Below are positions 1-7,988 of a stretch of 19,075 nt of DNA, piece by piece (position 1 is the stretch's first letter; each line of letters opens with the position of its first letter). The translations under genes and the position numbers were made by a program. The stretch lies in assembly GCA_902796465.1 (NCBI GenBank), contig CADBPK010000117.1, positions 1-19,075 of the forward strand, given 5' to 3'. This stretch comes from an uncultured Erysipelotrichaceae bacterium. Lineage in GTDB: Bacteria > Bacillota_I > Bacilli_A > Erysipelotrichales > Erysipelotrichaceae. The notes beneath the pieces are model-generated. The model was not told where the DNA came from. It searched no databases and saw nothing but the letters and a program-made list of their open reading frames with translations.

Positions 1-2
1 AA

Positions 3-542
3 AACAATACAGTGGATTTCTTCTCCTTCAGCTATTACCGGTCTTCCGTATATGACCACGATCATGCTTTCAGGGCTGACACCGGCGGACTGGTCGGAAA
101 GGAAAACCCGTACCTGAAGGACAAAGCGCCGCAGCCATGGGGATGGCCGGTGGATCCGGAAGGCATCCGGTATACCATGAATGTTCTGTATGACCGTTAT
201 CATCTGCCGCTGTTCATCGTCGAAAACGGTGTCGGACTCGATGAGAATCTCGATGAGAACGGTGAGATACATGACGCGTTCCGTGAACACTACATCGAGG
301 AGCATCTGAAGAACGTGCATGAAGCGATCGAAGACGGTGTGGAATGCATGGGATATCTGTACTGGGGTCCGATCGATGTCGTATCGGCAGGCACCGGTGA
401 AATGAAGAAGCGGTACGGATTCGTCTATGTAGACCGTTTCAATGACGGACACGGCACGCTGGAAAGAAAGATCAAGGATTCTTATTACCGTTTTAAGGAT
501 ATCATCGAGTCCAACGGCGAGATCCTGCTGAAAAAGGAGTGA
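3..542 (+). CDS. 6-phospho-beta-glucosidase, GH1 family (C-terminal part; 5' end outside window)
   Basis: The reading frame is open from the left edge to a TGA at 540-542, so only about the last 179 residues are present and the true start lies upstream. Family 1 glycosidases of this type cleave 6-phospho-beta-glucosides delivered by a PTS transporter in the cytoplasm. The fragment contains DFFSFSYYRS, the nucleophile motif FIVENGVG (the Glu codon is at 222-224), and near the end IDVVSAGTGEMKKRYGF. The Ser/Lys/Tyr in that last loop are known in phospho-glucosidases to bind the sugar phosphate, which is why I call a phospho-enzyme rather than a plain beta-glucosidase. The acid/base half of the protein is missing from the window. 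The next gene starts 4 bases after the stop, with its ribosome binding site overlapping this gene's end, so the two are probably co-transcribed and translationally coupled. Confidence 0.93.
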   Translation, partial: NNTVDFFSFSYYRSSVYDHDHAFRADTGGLVGKENPYLKDKAPQPWGWPVDPEGIRYTMNVLYDRYHLPLFIVENGVGLDENLDENGEIHDAFREHYIEEHLKNVHEAIEDGVECMGYLYWGPIDVVSAGTGEMKKRYGFVYVDRFNDGHGTLERKIKDSYYRFKDIIESNGEILLKKE

Positions 543-546
543 ATAT

Positions 547-1632
547 ATGAAACAGCTTGGAATATCGGTATTTCCCGAACATACGACAAAAGAAAAGGCA
601 TATGCCTACATGCGGAAAGCAGGAAGCCTGGGATTCAAACGCGTATTTACATGTTTCCTGTCTGTAACGGAAACAAAGGAAGAGATCGTCGCGAACTTTA
701 AGGAGTTCTGCACAGTAGCCCATGAAGCGGGACTGACCGTCAGTGCAGATACCAATCCGGAAGTATTCGCAAAGATCGGGGCAACACCGTATGATCTTTC
801 CGTCTTCCATGAAATCGGTCTGGACATTATCCGTCTGGACGGCCATTTCGGTGAAATGGAGGACATCGCGCTTACGCATAATCCGTACGGCATCAAGATC
901 GAATACAACGCATCCGCTTCCATCGGTATTGAACAGCTGATCGAAAACGGCGCGGACAGGGAAAACATGTGCCTGTGCTCCAATTTCTATCCGCAGCGTC
1001 ATACCGGCATGGGTCTGAAACGCTACATTGATCTGAAGACGAAATACAGGAAGACCGGACTCCGCATTGCCAGCTTCATCTCTTCGCAGGAAAAGAACAC
1101 CTTCGGTCCATGGCCTGTGTTTGACGGCCTGGCTACCCTGGAAATGCACAGGGATCTGCCGATCGACCTGCAGCTGAGGCATCTCAATGCGATGAATCTG
1201 TGCCAGGATATCCTGATCGGCAACTGCTTTGCGAGCGATGAGGAACTGGAACTGCTGGCAAAGACAGATCTCACAAAGATCATTTTCCGGATCGTCACAG
1301 AACCGGATATCACCGATACCGAAAGACAGATCATTTTCTGGGACAAGCATTCCAGCCGCGGGGACAACGAATGTGCCGTGCGTTCCAGCATGCCGCGCGT
1401 CGTATTCAAGGGAAAACCGATCCCGCCGCGTCCGCGCAAAGACAGGATCGTACACCGCGGGGATGTCGTGATCGTCAATGACAATCTGGAACATTACAGA
1501 GGTGAACTGTGGATCGCCAATGAGGATCTGGAACTTTCCGATGAATACAATCTCGTCGGCAGGCTCGCACCGCATGAAGAGATCCTGCTGGACTGGGTCA
1601 AACCGTCCTATCTCTTCGGCATCATCGAATAA
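547..1632 (+). CDS. mupG: MupG/DUF871 family protein, probable 6-phospho-N-acetylmuramidase or related phospho-glycosidase
   Basis: The 361-residue protein matches the full length of the DUF871 family: an N-terminal TIM barrel (opening MKQLGISVFPEHTTKEKA, roughly residues 1-235) and a C-terminal cyclophilin-like domain of about 115 residues. It starts at ATG 547 behind AAGGAG at 535-540. The characterised member, MupG of Staphylococcus aureus, hydrolyses MurNAc-6-phosphate-GlcNAc in the cytoplasm during cell-wall recycling. Whether this copy uses that substrate cannot be read from sequence. The preceding GH1 6-phospho-glucosidase supports a role on a PTS-imported phospho-disaccharide. No signal peptide is seen. 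A strong terminator follows 14 bases after the stop, making this the last gene of its operon. The family call is confident; the substrate and the symbol are inferred. Confidence 0.85.
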   Translation: MKQLGISVFPEHTTKEKAYAYMRKAGSLGFKRVFTCFLSVTETKEEIVANFKEFCTVAHEAGLTVSADTNPEVFAKIGATPYDLSVFHEIGLDIIRLDGHFGEMEDIALTHNPYGIKIEYNASASIGIEQLIENGADRENMCLCSNFYPQRHTGMGLKRYIDLKTKYRKTGLRIASFISSQEKNTFGPWPVFDGLATLEMHRDLPIDLQLRHLNAMNLCQDILIGNCFASDEELELLAKTDLTKIIFRIVTEPDITDTERQIIFWDKHSSRGDNECAVRSSMPRVVFKGKPIPPRPRKDRIVHRGDVVIVNDNLEHYRGELWIANEDLELSDEYNLVGRLAPHEEILLDWVKPSYLFGIIE

Positions 1633-1646
1633 CGATACTGTATGTC

Positions 1647-1673
1647 AAACCGCACTCCGGTGCGGTTTTTCTT
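1647..1673 (+). terminator. Rho-independent terminator after the MupG-family gene
   Basis: A perfect 9-bp stem, AAACCGCAC at 1647-1655 paired with GTGCGGTTT at 1660-1668, closes a TCCG tetraloop and runs into a T-rich tail. It separates the glycosidase operon from recG. Confidence 0.92.
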
Positions 1674-1726
1674 ATGCCTGTACACGTTTCCGCAGGCTGT
1701 TTGGGATGCCGGGAATCCTGCGGGAA

Positions 1727-1735
1727 TGGTATAAT
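1727..1735 (+). promoter_or_regulatory. Extended -10 promoter of recG
   Basis: TGGTATAAT at 1727-1735 is a perfect extended -10 element (TGn plus TATAAT). No convincing -35 box is visible at 16-19 bp: the nearest candidate, TTGGGA at 1701, is 23 bp away. Transcription would start about 1741-1742, on or next to the recG ATG at 1742, which predicts a leaderless message. Confidence 0.75.
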
Positions 1736-1741
1736 AATTAT

Positions 1742-3754
1742 ATGCGGATCGAAGAAAAAGAGCTCAGACTGACAAAGACAAGAATTGAGGCGCTGCACCA
1801 GCTTGGCATAAGCGATACGGAAGAGCTCTTTTCATATTACCCGATCCGGTATGACATCCTGAACAGTTCGGATATCGAAACATGGCAGGTAAAACAGAAC
1901 GTGACATTTGAAGGGACCGTGACCGGCGCTGTGCGGCACTGGGGATACGGGAAAAAGACAAATGTGATCTTTTCCGTGCAGGCATTTGACCGCATACTGA
2001 AGATCACGGTGTTCAACCGTCCCTGGGCAAAGAGCCTGACGGACGGACAGCTGGTAACAATACGCGGGATCTATATGGGAAAGGATAAGGTAACGGCGAC
2101 ATCCTATGACCTGAAGCCGCTGTCCGAACATCCGCTCATTACGCCGGTTTACAGCATAAAAGCAGGTATCCAGCAGAGAACGATACGGGCATGTATGGAA
2201 AAAGTATATGCCCAGCTGGTCAATGAGATCCCCGATCTCATTCCGGAACAGTATATTCAGCGGTACCGGCTCCTGCGGAAAGCACAGGCTATCGGCAGTA
2301 TCCATTTTCCGGAATCGGAAAACGATATCCGCCAGGCATACAGAACACTGAAATATGAGGAATTTCTGAAATTCTTCCTGACGATCCAGGCGGTGCGGGA
2401 TGAAGAAGGGGAAGGCATCGTCAAGGAACCGAAGCGGTTTGACCGGAATAAGATCAATGCCGTGATCCGTTCCCTTCCGTTTTCACTCACGAAGGATCAG
2501 GAAAAAACACTGCATGAGATCCTGGAGGATCTTTCCTCCCCGCATATCATGTACCGGCTTGTGCAGGGAGATGTCGGCTGCGGAAAAACCGTGATTGCGG
2601 CACTGGCATTGTACGCATGCTGTCTGAGCGGACAGCAGGGAGCCTTGCTGGCACCGACAGAGATCCTTGCCCGTCAGCACTATGCTTCCCTGCAGGATAT
2701 CCTTGCCGGGACAGGGTGCCGCATCGAGCTGCTGTATGCAGGACTTCCCGCAAAGGAAAAAAAGGAGATCCTCGACAAACTGGAAAACGGGGAAACCGAT
2801 ATCGTGATCGGTACACATTCCCTCCTGCAGGAAGGTGTGCAGTTCCGGAAACTCGGGCTGGTCATCGCAGATGAGCAGCAGCGTTTCGGGGTGGAACAGA
2901 GAAGACGGCTGAAGGAAAAAGGGGAACGGGTGGATCTTTGCCTGATGAGCGCGACACCGATCCCGCGTACGCTTGCCTCGACGTTGTACGGGGATATGGA
3001 TGTATCGACCATAGAGACCCTGCCGGGCGGCAGGAAAATGCCGGTCACGAAATATATAAGGGAAAACAGCTTCCGTTCGGTGCTGGACGATGTGAACCGG
3101 GTGCTGGCGGAAGGACATCAGCTGTATGTGATCTGTGCCAGCGTGGAAAAGAATGAAGACTACCATGCCCGGGATGTTTATGAAACAGCGCAGAATCTGC
3201 AGAAACTGTTCAAAGATTATAAAGTCGGCATACTGCACGGAAAGATGAGCAGCGCCGAAAAGGATGCGGTCATGAACCGGTTCCAGAATAATGAGATCCA
3301 GGTGCTCGTATCCACGACGGTCGTGGAAGTCGGCATGAATGTCGTCAACGCGACCGGCATGATCATCTATGACGCTGAACGGTTCGGACTTTCCCAGCTG
3401 CACCAGCTGCGCGGCAGGATCCGCAGGGGAAATGCGCAGGGTTACTGCTGGCTGCTTTCTTCCTCAGCAGAAGAAAAAGCACAGCAGAGACTGTCGGTAC
3501 TGGAAAAGACCGATGACGGTTTCCAAATCTCATTTGAGGATTTACGGCTGCGCGGACCGGGTGATATACTAGGCACAAAGCAGGCCGGTGTTCCGGATTT
3601 TATTCTCGGCAATGTAATCGAAGATACAGCGGTCATACGGCAGGCGCAGAATGATGCGAAATACATGATGGAAAACAGGCAGGATCCGGATTTTATCCGG
3701 GCTGTGGACTGGGTTCTGGACCGTGCCCGCAGTCATGTTTCCTTTATGGATTAG
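1742..3754 (+). CDS. recG: ATP-dependent DNA helicase RecG
   Basis: RecG remodels stalled replication forks and branch-migrates Holliday junctions. The 670-residue product is close to the usual length. An OB-fold wedge domain comes first, then the helicase core with Walker A GDVGCGKTVIA, motif II DEQQRFGVEQ (commonly DEQHRFGV), motif III MSATPIPRT, and the C-terminal lobe with TTVVEVGMNV and DAERFGLSQLHQLRGR. Motif VI reads QLRGRIRRG where RecG usually has QLRGRVGRG. The QxxGRxxR arginines are kept. I chose ATG 1742 because homologous sequence begins there. The frame stays open back to 1478, but that part overlaps the preceding gene and the terminator. No Shine-Dalgarno precedes 1742, and an extended -10 ends only 6 bases upstream. 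recG is the first gene of a recG-rnc-kinase-ATPase operon. Confidence 0.96.
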   Translation: MRIEEKELRLTKTRIEALHQLGISDTEELFSYYPIRYDILNSSDIETWQVKQNVTFEGTVTGAVRHWGYGKKTNVIFSVQAFDRILKITVFNRPWAKSLTDGQLVTIRGIYMGKDKVTATSYDLKPLSEHPLITPVYSIKAGIQQRTIRACMEKVYAQLVNEIPDLIPEQYIQRYRLLRKAQAIGSIHFPESENDIRQAYRTLKYEEFLKFFLTIQAVRDEEGEGIVKEPKRFDRNKINAVIRSLPFSLTKDQEKTLHEILEDLSSPHIMYRLVQGDVGCGKTVIAALALYACCLSGQQGALLAPTEILARQHYASLQDILAGTGCRIELLYAGLPAKEKKEILDKLENGETDIVIGTHSLLQEGVQFRKLGLVIADEQQRFGVEQRRRLKEKGERVDLCLMSATPIPRTLASTLYGDMDVSTIETLPGGRKMPVTKYIRENSFRSVLDDVNRVLAEGHQLYVICASVEKNEDYHARDVYETAQNLQKLFKDYKVGILHGKMSSAEKDAVMNRFQNNEIQVLVSTTVVEVGMNVVNATGMIIYDAERFGLSQLHQLRGRIRRGNAQGYCWLLSSSAEEKAQQRLSVLEKTDDGFQISFEDLRLRGPGDILGTKQAGVPDFILGNVIEDTAVIRQAQNDAKYMMENRQDPDFIRAVDWVLDRARSHVSFMD

Positions 3755-3762
3755 GAGGGAAA

Positions 3763-4437
3763 ATGGATATCATAGATTGGCTTAAGGACAGGGGGATCAT
3801 GATTCAGAATGTAAAAATGATCCATCAGGCTTTTATGCATTCCTCCTATGCCCATGAGCATAAAAACAGACATGATAATGAACGGCTGGAATTTATGGGT
3901 GACGCGGTGCTGCAGCTCTGGAGCAGCAATGCCATCTTCCCGCTGAACCTTTCGGAAGGAAAAATGACGCGGTTAAGAGCAGAGCTTGTATGTGAAAAGG
4001 CACTGGCTATCTATGCCAGAGAGCTGGATCTCGGAAGGTTCCTGATGCTGGGAGCCGGGGAAGAGAAAACCGGCGGCCGCAACAAGGACGCCATCCTCGC
4101 CGATATGTTCGAGGCGTTCCTCGGGGCGCTGTTCCTTGATCAGGGCATGGACGCAGTCTCCAATATACTTGATGAAGTGATCACGCCGCGTCTGGACAAT
4201 CCGGATGATATCGGCATCAACAGCGACTATAAGACGAAGCTGCAGGAATACGTTCAGGCTGACAGCAAGCGCACCGTGCATTATGAAGTCATCCACACCA
4301 GCGGACCTTCCAACCAGCCGACATTTGAGATCAATGTGATGCTGGATGAACTGACGCTCGGAAGGGGGATCGGTTCCAGCAAGAAAACAGCAGAACAGGA
4401 AGCGGCGAAAGACGCTTTGAAAAAACTGGTGAAATAA
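3763..4437 (+). CDS. rnc: Ribonuclease III
   Basis: This 224-residue enzyme cleaves double-stranded RNA in rRNA precursors and mRNA leaders. The N-terminal catalytic domain holds the family signature NERLEFMGDAVL, with predicted metal ligands Glu43, Asp47, Asp113 and Glu116 (from the second motif LADMFEAFLGALF). A linker leads to a C-terminal double-stranded RNA binding domain from about residue 153, including the basic SSKKTAEQEAAKDAL segment. Length and domain order are standard. A strong GGAGGG Shine-Dalgarno sits directly after the recG stop and only 8 bases separate the genes, so translation is probably coupled. The rnc-smc-ftsY neighbourhood common in Bacillota is not seen here. Confidence 0.97.
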   Translation: MDIIDWLKDRGIMIQNVKMIHQAFMHSSYAHEHKNRHDNERLEFMGDAVLQLWSSNAIFPLNLSEGKMTRLRAELVCEKALAIYARELDLGRFLMLGAGEEKTGGRNKDAILADMFEAFLGALFLDQGMDAVSNILDEVITPRLDNPDDIGINSDYKTKLQEYVQADSKRTVHYEVIHTSGPSNQPTFEINVMLDELTLGRGIGSSKKTAEQEAAKDALKKLVK

Positions 4438-4459
4438 TTAACTGAGCAGAGGTGAAAAC

Positions 4460-5737
4460 ATGAAATTAAGCGAACAAATGACAAATCTGAAAGCCCATGC
4501 ATATGATGAGATCCTGATCCGTCTGTATGGCAGTAACAATCTGGAGGCACAGACCGCAAGATACTGCGATGTGCTGCAGAAAGCCAAGATGCTGTACGGT
4601 GACAGGGACGGCTGTATCCTCAGCGCGCCGGGCAGATGCGAGATCGGCGGAAACCATACCGATCACCAGTTGGGCAGAGTGCTCTGTGCCAGTATCGATC
4701 TGGACATGATCGCGGTCGTGATCCCGACAGATGAGAACATCATCCGCTATCATTCCGAAGGATTTGAAGTAAAGCCTGTGGATATTTCCGACCTGTCGAT
4801 CCGGCAGGAAGAAAAGAATACGACAGAATCCCTGATACGGGGCCTGTGCGCAGGGTTTGTGAAGAACGGCCACAGGATCGGCGGTTTCTCGGCATACGGA
4901 CAGTCGACTGTCCTGCCCGGAAGCGGCATGAGCTCATCCGCTGCTTTTGAAGTCCTGATCGGAACGATCCTGAATTCCCTGTTCAACGAGGATAAGGTTC
5001 CTTATGATGAGATCGCGAAACTCGGTCAGTATGCCGAGAATGTATACTTCATGAAGCCATGCGGACTACTGGACCAGATGGCCTGTGCCGGCGGCGGATT
5101 TACATATATCGATTTCGCCGATCCGGACAATCTGGATATCCGCAAGGTCAGCATCGACCTCGTGAAGGAAGGCTATACAACGATCATTACAAACTGCGGC
5201 GGTTCCCATGCCGACCTCAGTGACGAGTACGGAAAAGTACCGGCCGAGATGAAGAGTGTTGCCAAAGCGCTGGGACAGGAAGTCCTCAGCCGTTGTTCCT
5301 ATGAAGAACTGGCATCGAAGATCGCTGCCCTGCGGCCGGAACTCGGTGACCGTGCTATCCTGCGTGCCATTCATTTCTTCAATGAAACAAAGCGTGCAAA
5401 GGATGAATTCGAAGCGCTTGAAAAGGATGATGTGCAGGAATTCCTCAGACTGGTCAATGCATCCGGTATGTCCTCATGGACACTTCTGCAGAACGTTGCC
5501 GTACCGGGATCCGCGGAAGAACAGCCGATGCCGCTGGCACTTGCTGTATCGCAGCAGATGCTCGGCAAGGATGAGGCATGCCGCGTGCACGGCGGCGGAT
5601 TTGCCGGAACGATCCTGACATTTGTGAAGAATGAAAACAAAGAATCATATGTAAAGGGCATGGAAGCGATCCTCGGTGAGGGAGCGTGCCATGAACTGAT
5701 GATCCGGCCGGTAGGGGGGCTGAAAGTAATAGGGTGA
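4460..5737 (+). CDS. galK: Galactokinase-like GHMP sugar kinase
   Basis: This 425-residue cytoplasmic sugar kinase of the GHMP superfamily is expected to phosphorylate galactose or a related sugar at C1. The galactokinase-type signature reads APGRCEIGGNHTDHQ (residues 57-70), followed by the ATP loop LPGSGMSSSAAFE (152-164), a GLLDQMACAGG segment whose Asp205 aligns with the catalytic base, and the C-terminal GGGFAGTILTF motif. In classical galactokinases the first motif is GRxNLIGEHTDY. The Glu that contacts the sugar is Asn here and the Tyr is His, so substrate specificity may differ and the symbol is tentative. I recall this GGNHTDH version as a recurrent clostridial subfamily. A ribosome site AGAGGTG lies upstream. 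No galT or galE is next to it: its neighbours are rnc and a HerA-like ATPase. Confidence 0.82.
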   Translation: MKLSEQMTNLKAHAYDEILIRLYGSNNLEAQTARYCDVLQKAKMLYGDRDGCILSAPGRCEIGGNHTDHQLGRVLCASIDLDMIAVVIPTDENIIRYHSEGFEVKPVDISDLSIRQEEKNTTESLIRGLCAGFVKNGHRIGGFSAYGQSTVLPGSGMSSSAAFEVLIGTILNSLFNEDKVPYDEIAKLGQYAENVYFMKPCGLLDQMACAGGGFTYIDFADPDNLDIRKVSIDLVKEGYTTIITNCGGSHADLSDEYGKVPAEMKSVAKALGQEVLSRCSYEELASKIAALRPELGDRAILRAIHFFNETKRAKDEFEALEKDDVQEFLRLVNASGMSSWTLLQNVAVPGSAEEQPMPLALAVSQQMLGKDEACRVHGGGFAGTILTFVKNENKESYVKGMEAILGEGACHELMIRPVGGLKVIG

Positions 5738-5741
5738 TAAT

Positions 5742-7238
5742 ATGCTGAAAGATGGAAAAATCCTGCTTGGAAAATCAGGTGAAGAAGAGATCTATCTTCT
5801 TCCTGACAAACTCAACCGGCATGGTCTGATTGCCGGCGCGACAGGTACCGGTAAAACCGTTACAGCCAAAGTGATCATCGAATCCCTGTCAGAACTCGGC
5901 GTACCGACATTCATCGCTGACGTTAAGAGCGATCTGACCGGCATGATCGTACGCGGAAACCAGGAAGGCATCCAGGGACGTCTGGATTCCATGGGCATTG
6001 AGGATTTTGAGGTCCGCAAATTCCCGGTCCACTTCTTTGATGTATACCGCAAAAAAGGACATCCGATCCGTGCCATCGTGCAGAAAATGGAACCGATCCT
6101 GCTCAGCCGCATGCTGGACCTGACAGATGCCCAGCAGGGTGTACTGAACATCATCTTCAAAGTTGCGAAAGAGATGGAACTCGACATTATCGACCTGAAG
6201 GACCTGCAGGCCATGACGGCATATGTCGGGGAACACGCTTCCGATTACACGACAACATACGGTAATGTTTCGAAACAGTCCGTAGGCGGCATCCAGCGCA
6301 AACTGCTGGAACTGGAAACCCAGGAAGGTCATCTTCTGTTCGGCATGCCCGAGATCGTGATGGATGACTGGATGGAAACACAGGGCAGCCTCGGCATCAT
6401 GAATATCCTGGAATGCGAAGAACTCTTCCAGAGACCTCTGACCTATTCCACATTCCTGCTCTGGCTCCTGGACAGACTGTACAAGGAACTGCCGGAAGTC
6501 GGCGATCTTGAAAAACCGAAGATCGTGTTCTTCTTCGATGAAGCACATCTGCTGTTTGACAACTGTTCCCGCCAGGTACAGGAAAAGATCGAACAGATCA
6601 TCAAACTGATCCGTTCCAAGGGTGTCGGCATCTTCTTCATCACACAGTCACCGGCAGATATCCCCAATTCCGTCCTTGCCCAGCTTTCCAACCGGATCCA
6701 GCATTCCCTGCGCGCGTATACGCCGGCAGAAATCAAGGCTGTCCGTCAGGCAGCTGAGTCATTCCGTCAGAATCCGGATCTGGATACAGCGGAACGCATT
6801 ACCAATATGAAGACCGGTACAGCGCTCGTTTCCGTACTGGATGAAGACGGTGCACCGTCCATCGTAAAGGAAACAAAGATCCTGCCGCCGAAGTCCTCGA
6901 TGGAAGCAGCTTCCCAGGAAGAAGTTGAAAGAGCGATCGAGAACGATTCCATCTACGGTATTTATGAGAAAGACCGTGATCCGGACAGTGCCTATGAGGA
7001 ACTGGATGATATCCGGGCTGCGGAAGCAGAGGAAAAGGAAAGACAGAAGGAAGAAAAACTGCAGGCCAAGATCAATGAAGCCCGCGCAAAACAGGAAGCA
7101 CGGGATGCTGCGAAGAAAGCCAAGGAAAATGACTGGGCCGGACAGATCGCCAAGAAGGCATCAAGGAAGGCGCAGACGGAACTCGTCAATATCGGATTCC
7201 GCACAGCCAAGAAATTCCTGAAAGGATTCCTGAAGTAA
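5742..7238 (+). CDS. HerA/YjgR-like ATPase (DUF853 family)
   Basis: This 498-residue P-loop ATPase belongs to the HerA-FtsK clade. Walker A GATGTGKT is at residues 32-39, Walker B FFFDEAH around 262-269, and a sensor-like FFITQSPADIP follows. The arrangement and length match the DUF853 proteins typified by E. coli YjgR, whose role is not established. HerA proteins are hexameric DNA translocases, but no nuclease partner of the HerA-NurA type is encoded here. Residues from about 415 to 475 are highly charged, rich in Glu, Lys and Ala, and predicted to be helical or coiled-coil. The start codon follows the galactokinase stop by only 4 bases. The sequence AGGGTGAT provides a partial ribosome site overlapping that stop. 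It is the last gene of the operon before a hairpin terminator. Family confident, function unknown. Confidence 0.88.
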   Translation: MLKDGKILLGKSGEEEIYLLPDKLNRHGLIAGATGTGKTVTAKVIIESLSELGVPTFIADVKSDLTGMIVRGNQEGIQGRLDSMGIEDFEVRKFPVHFFDVYRKKGHPIRAIVQKMEPILLSRMLDLTDAQQGVLNIIFKVAKEMELDIIDLKDLQAMTAYVGEHASDYTTTYGNVSKQSVGGIQRKLLELETQEGHLLFGMPEIVMDDWMETQGSLGIMNILECEELFQRPLTYSTFLLWLLDRLYKELPEVGDLEKPKIVFFFDEAHLLFDNCSRQVQEKIEQIIKLIRSKGVGIFFITQSPADIPNSVLAQLSNRIQHSLRAYTPAEIKAVRQAAESFRQNPDLDTAERITNMKTGTALVSVLDEDGAPSIVKETKILPPKSSMEAASQEEVERAIENDSIYGIYEKDRDPDSAYEELDDIRAAEAEEKERQKEEKLQAKINEARAKQEARDAAKKAKENDWAGQIAKKASRKAQTELVNIGFRTAKKFLKGFLK

Positions 7239-7244
7239 TTACAG

Positions 7245-7271
7245 ATGCCTGGTATGAAGCCGGGCATTTTT
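7245..7271 (+). terminator. Terminator of the recG operon
   Basis: ATGCCTGG at 7245-7252 pairs with CCGGGCAT at 7260-7267, with one G-T wobble and a 7-base loop, followed by a short T-run. It ends only 17 bases before the next start codon and may be leaky, because no promoter is obvious for the next gene. Confidence 0.75.
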
Positions 7272-7288
7272 AAGGAAAGGCAGCAAGG

Positions 7289-7936
7289 ATGAAAAAGCGA
7301 ACCGTAATCATATGTGTCATCGCTGTATTTCTGCCCGCTGCAGTATATGCCGCTTACCGCATCGGCATCATTCCGCACCGGAAATATACGGACGCGGATT
7401 TCGGCATCGAAACATATGTCAGCACAGCAGACAAGGATGGCGACGGCATTCCCGACCAGGAAGATATCCTGCTGAGTGCACGGACATACCTGGCCTCGAA
7501 ACCAAAATATAAGAGTGCCTATTACGCGGGCGGATATCCGGATGACGGATACGGTGTATGTACGGATGTCGTGGCATGGGCGATGCGCGGAGCAGGATAT
7601 GACCTGCAGGAACTGGTGGATGAAGACAAAAAGGAAAACCCGGAAGCCTACAACAATGAAGTGCGTGATGCGAATATCGATTTCCGCCGTGTGCGCAATC
7701 TGAAGATCTGGTTTGACCGGCATGCGCAGTCCCTGACGCCCGATCTGCGTGATACAGCGCAATGGCAGGCCGGTGATATCGTGATCTTCCGGAATCATAT
7801 CGGCGTTCTTTCTGACGCCCGCAACAGCCGGGGAATGCCTTTTGTGCTCCATCATGCCAATATCTTACAGATCCGGTATGAAGAGGATATCCTTCCGTAC
7901 TGGGGTGATATCGAAGGTCACTACCGGATCGGATAA
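7289..7936 (+). CDS. Membrane-anchored or secreted DUF1287 protein (NlpC/P60-like cysteine hydrolase fold)
   Basis: The 215-residue protein starts with MKKR and a hydrophobic helix (residues 5-22), a signal peptide or anchor without a clear lipobox. The body matches DUF1287: a cysteine in DGYGVCTDVVAWAM (Cys91), and later His170 in FRNHIGVLSD and His188/His189 in VLHHA. These are arranged like the Cys-His pair of papain-like NlpC/P60 hydrolases, so a peptidoglycan or amide hydrolase role outside the membrane is plausible but unproven. Residues 48-59 carry the spaced aspartates DxDxDGxxDxxD, resembling a calcium-binding EF-hand or thrombospondin-3 loop. An AAGGAAAGG ribosome site overlaps the tail of the upstream terminator. 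Its promoter is not visible, so it may depend on readthrough or an internal promoter in the ATPase gene. Confidence 0.85.
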   Translation: MKKRTVIICVIAVFLPAAVYAAYRIGIIPHRKYTDADFGIETYVSTADKDGDGIPDQEDILLSARTYLASKPKYKSAYYAGGYPDDGYGVCTDVVAWAMRGAGYDLQELVDEDKKENPEAYNNEVRDANIDFRRVRNLKIWFDRHAQSLTPDLRDTAQWQAGDIVIFRNHIGVLSDARNSRGMPFVLHHANILQIRYEEDILPYWGDIEGHYRIG

Positions 7937-7969
7937 CAGCAGATGTTTTTCCCCGAAAACCACGGATTA

Positions 7970-7978
7970 TGATAGAAT
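7970..7978 (+). promoter_or_regulatory. Extended -10 promoter of polC
   Basis: TGATAGAAT at 7970-7978 fits an extended -10 (TGn plus TAGAAT). No -35 is recognised. The expected transcription start is about 7984-7986, leaving at most about 5 untranslated bases before ATG 7989. Confidence 0.62.
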
Positions 7979-7988
7979 ATTTTTTGTT

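Noticed and set aside
502..1575. Minus-strand open frame of 357 codons opposite the MupG-family gene
   Set aside because: The protein has low-complexity, shadow-like composition with no family resemblance. The plus-strand gene has a ribosome site and homology.
1478..1741. 88-codon N-terminal extension of RecG
   Set aside because: It overlaps the end of the MupG-family gene, runs through its terminator and has no RecG homology. The family sequence begins at ATG 1742.
5732..5742. GTGATAATATG before the HerA-like gene as another leaderless promoter
   Set aside because: The -10-like sequence would place the transcription start inside the coding region, and a partial Shine-Dalgarno (GGTGAT) explains initiation within the operon.
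7842..7988. 49-codon N-terminal extension of PolC
   Set aside because: It overlaps the DUF1287 gene in another frame and contains the polC promoter element. PolC homology starts at 7989.
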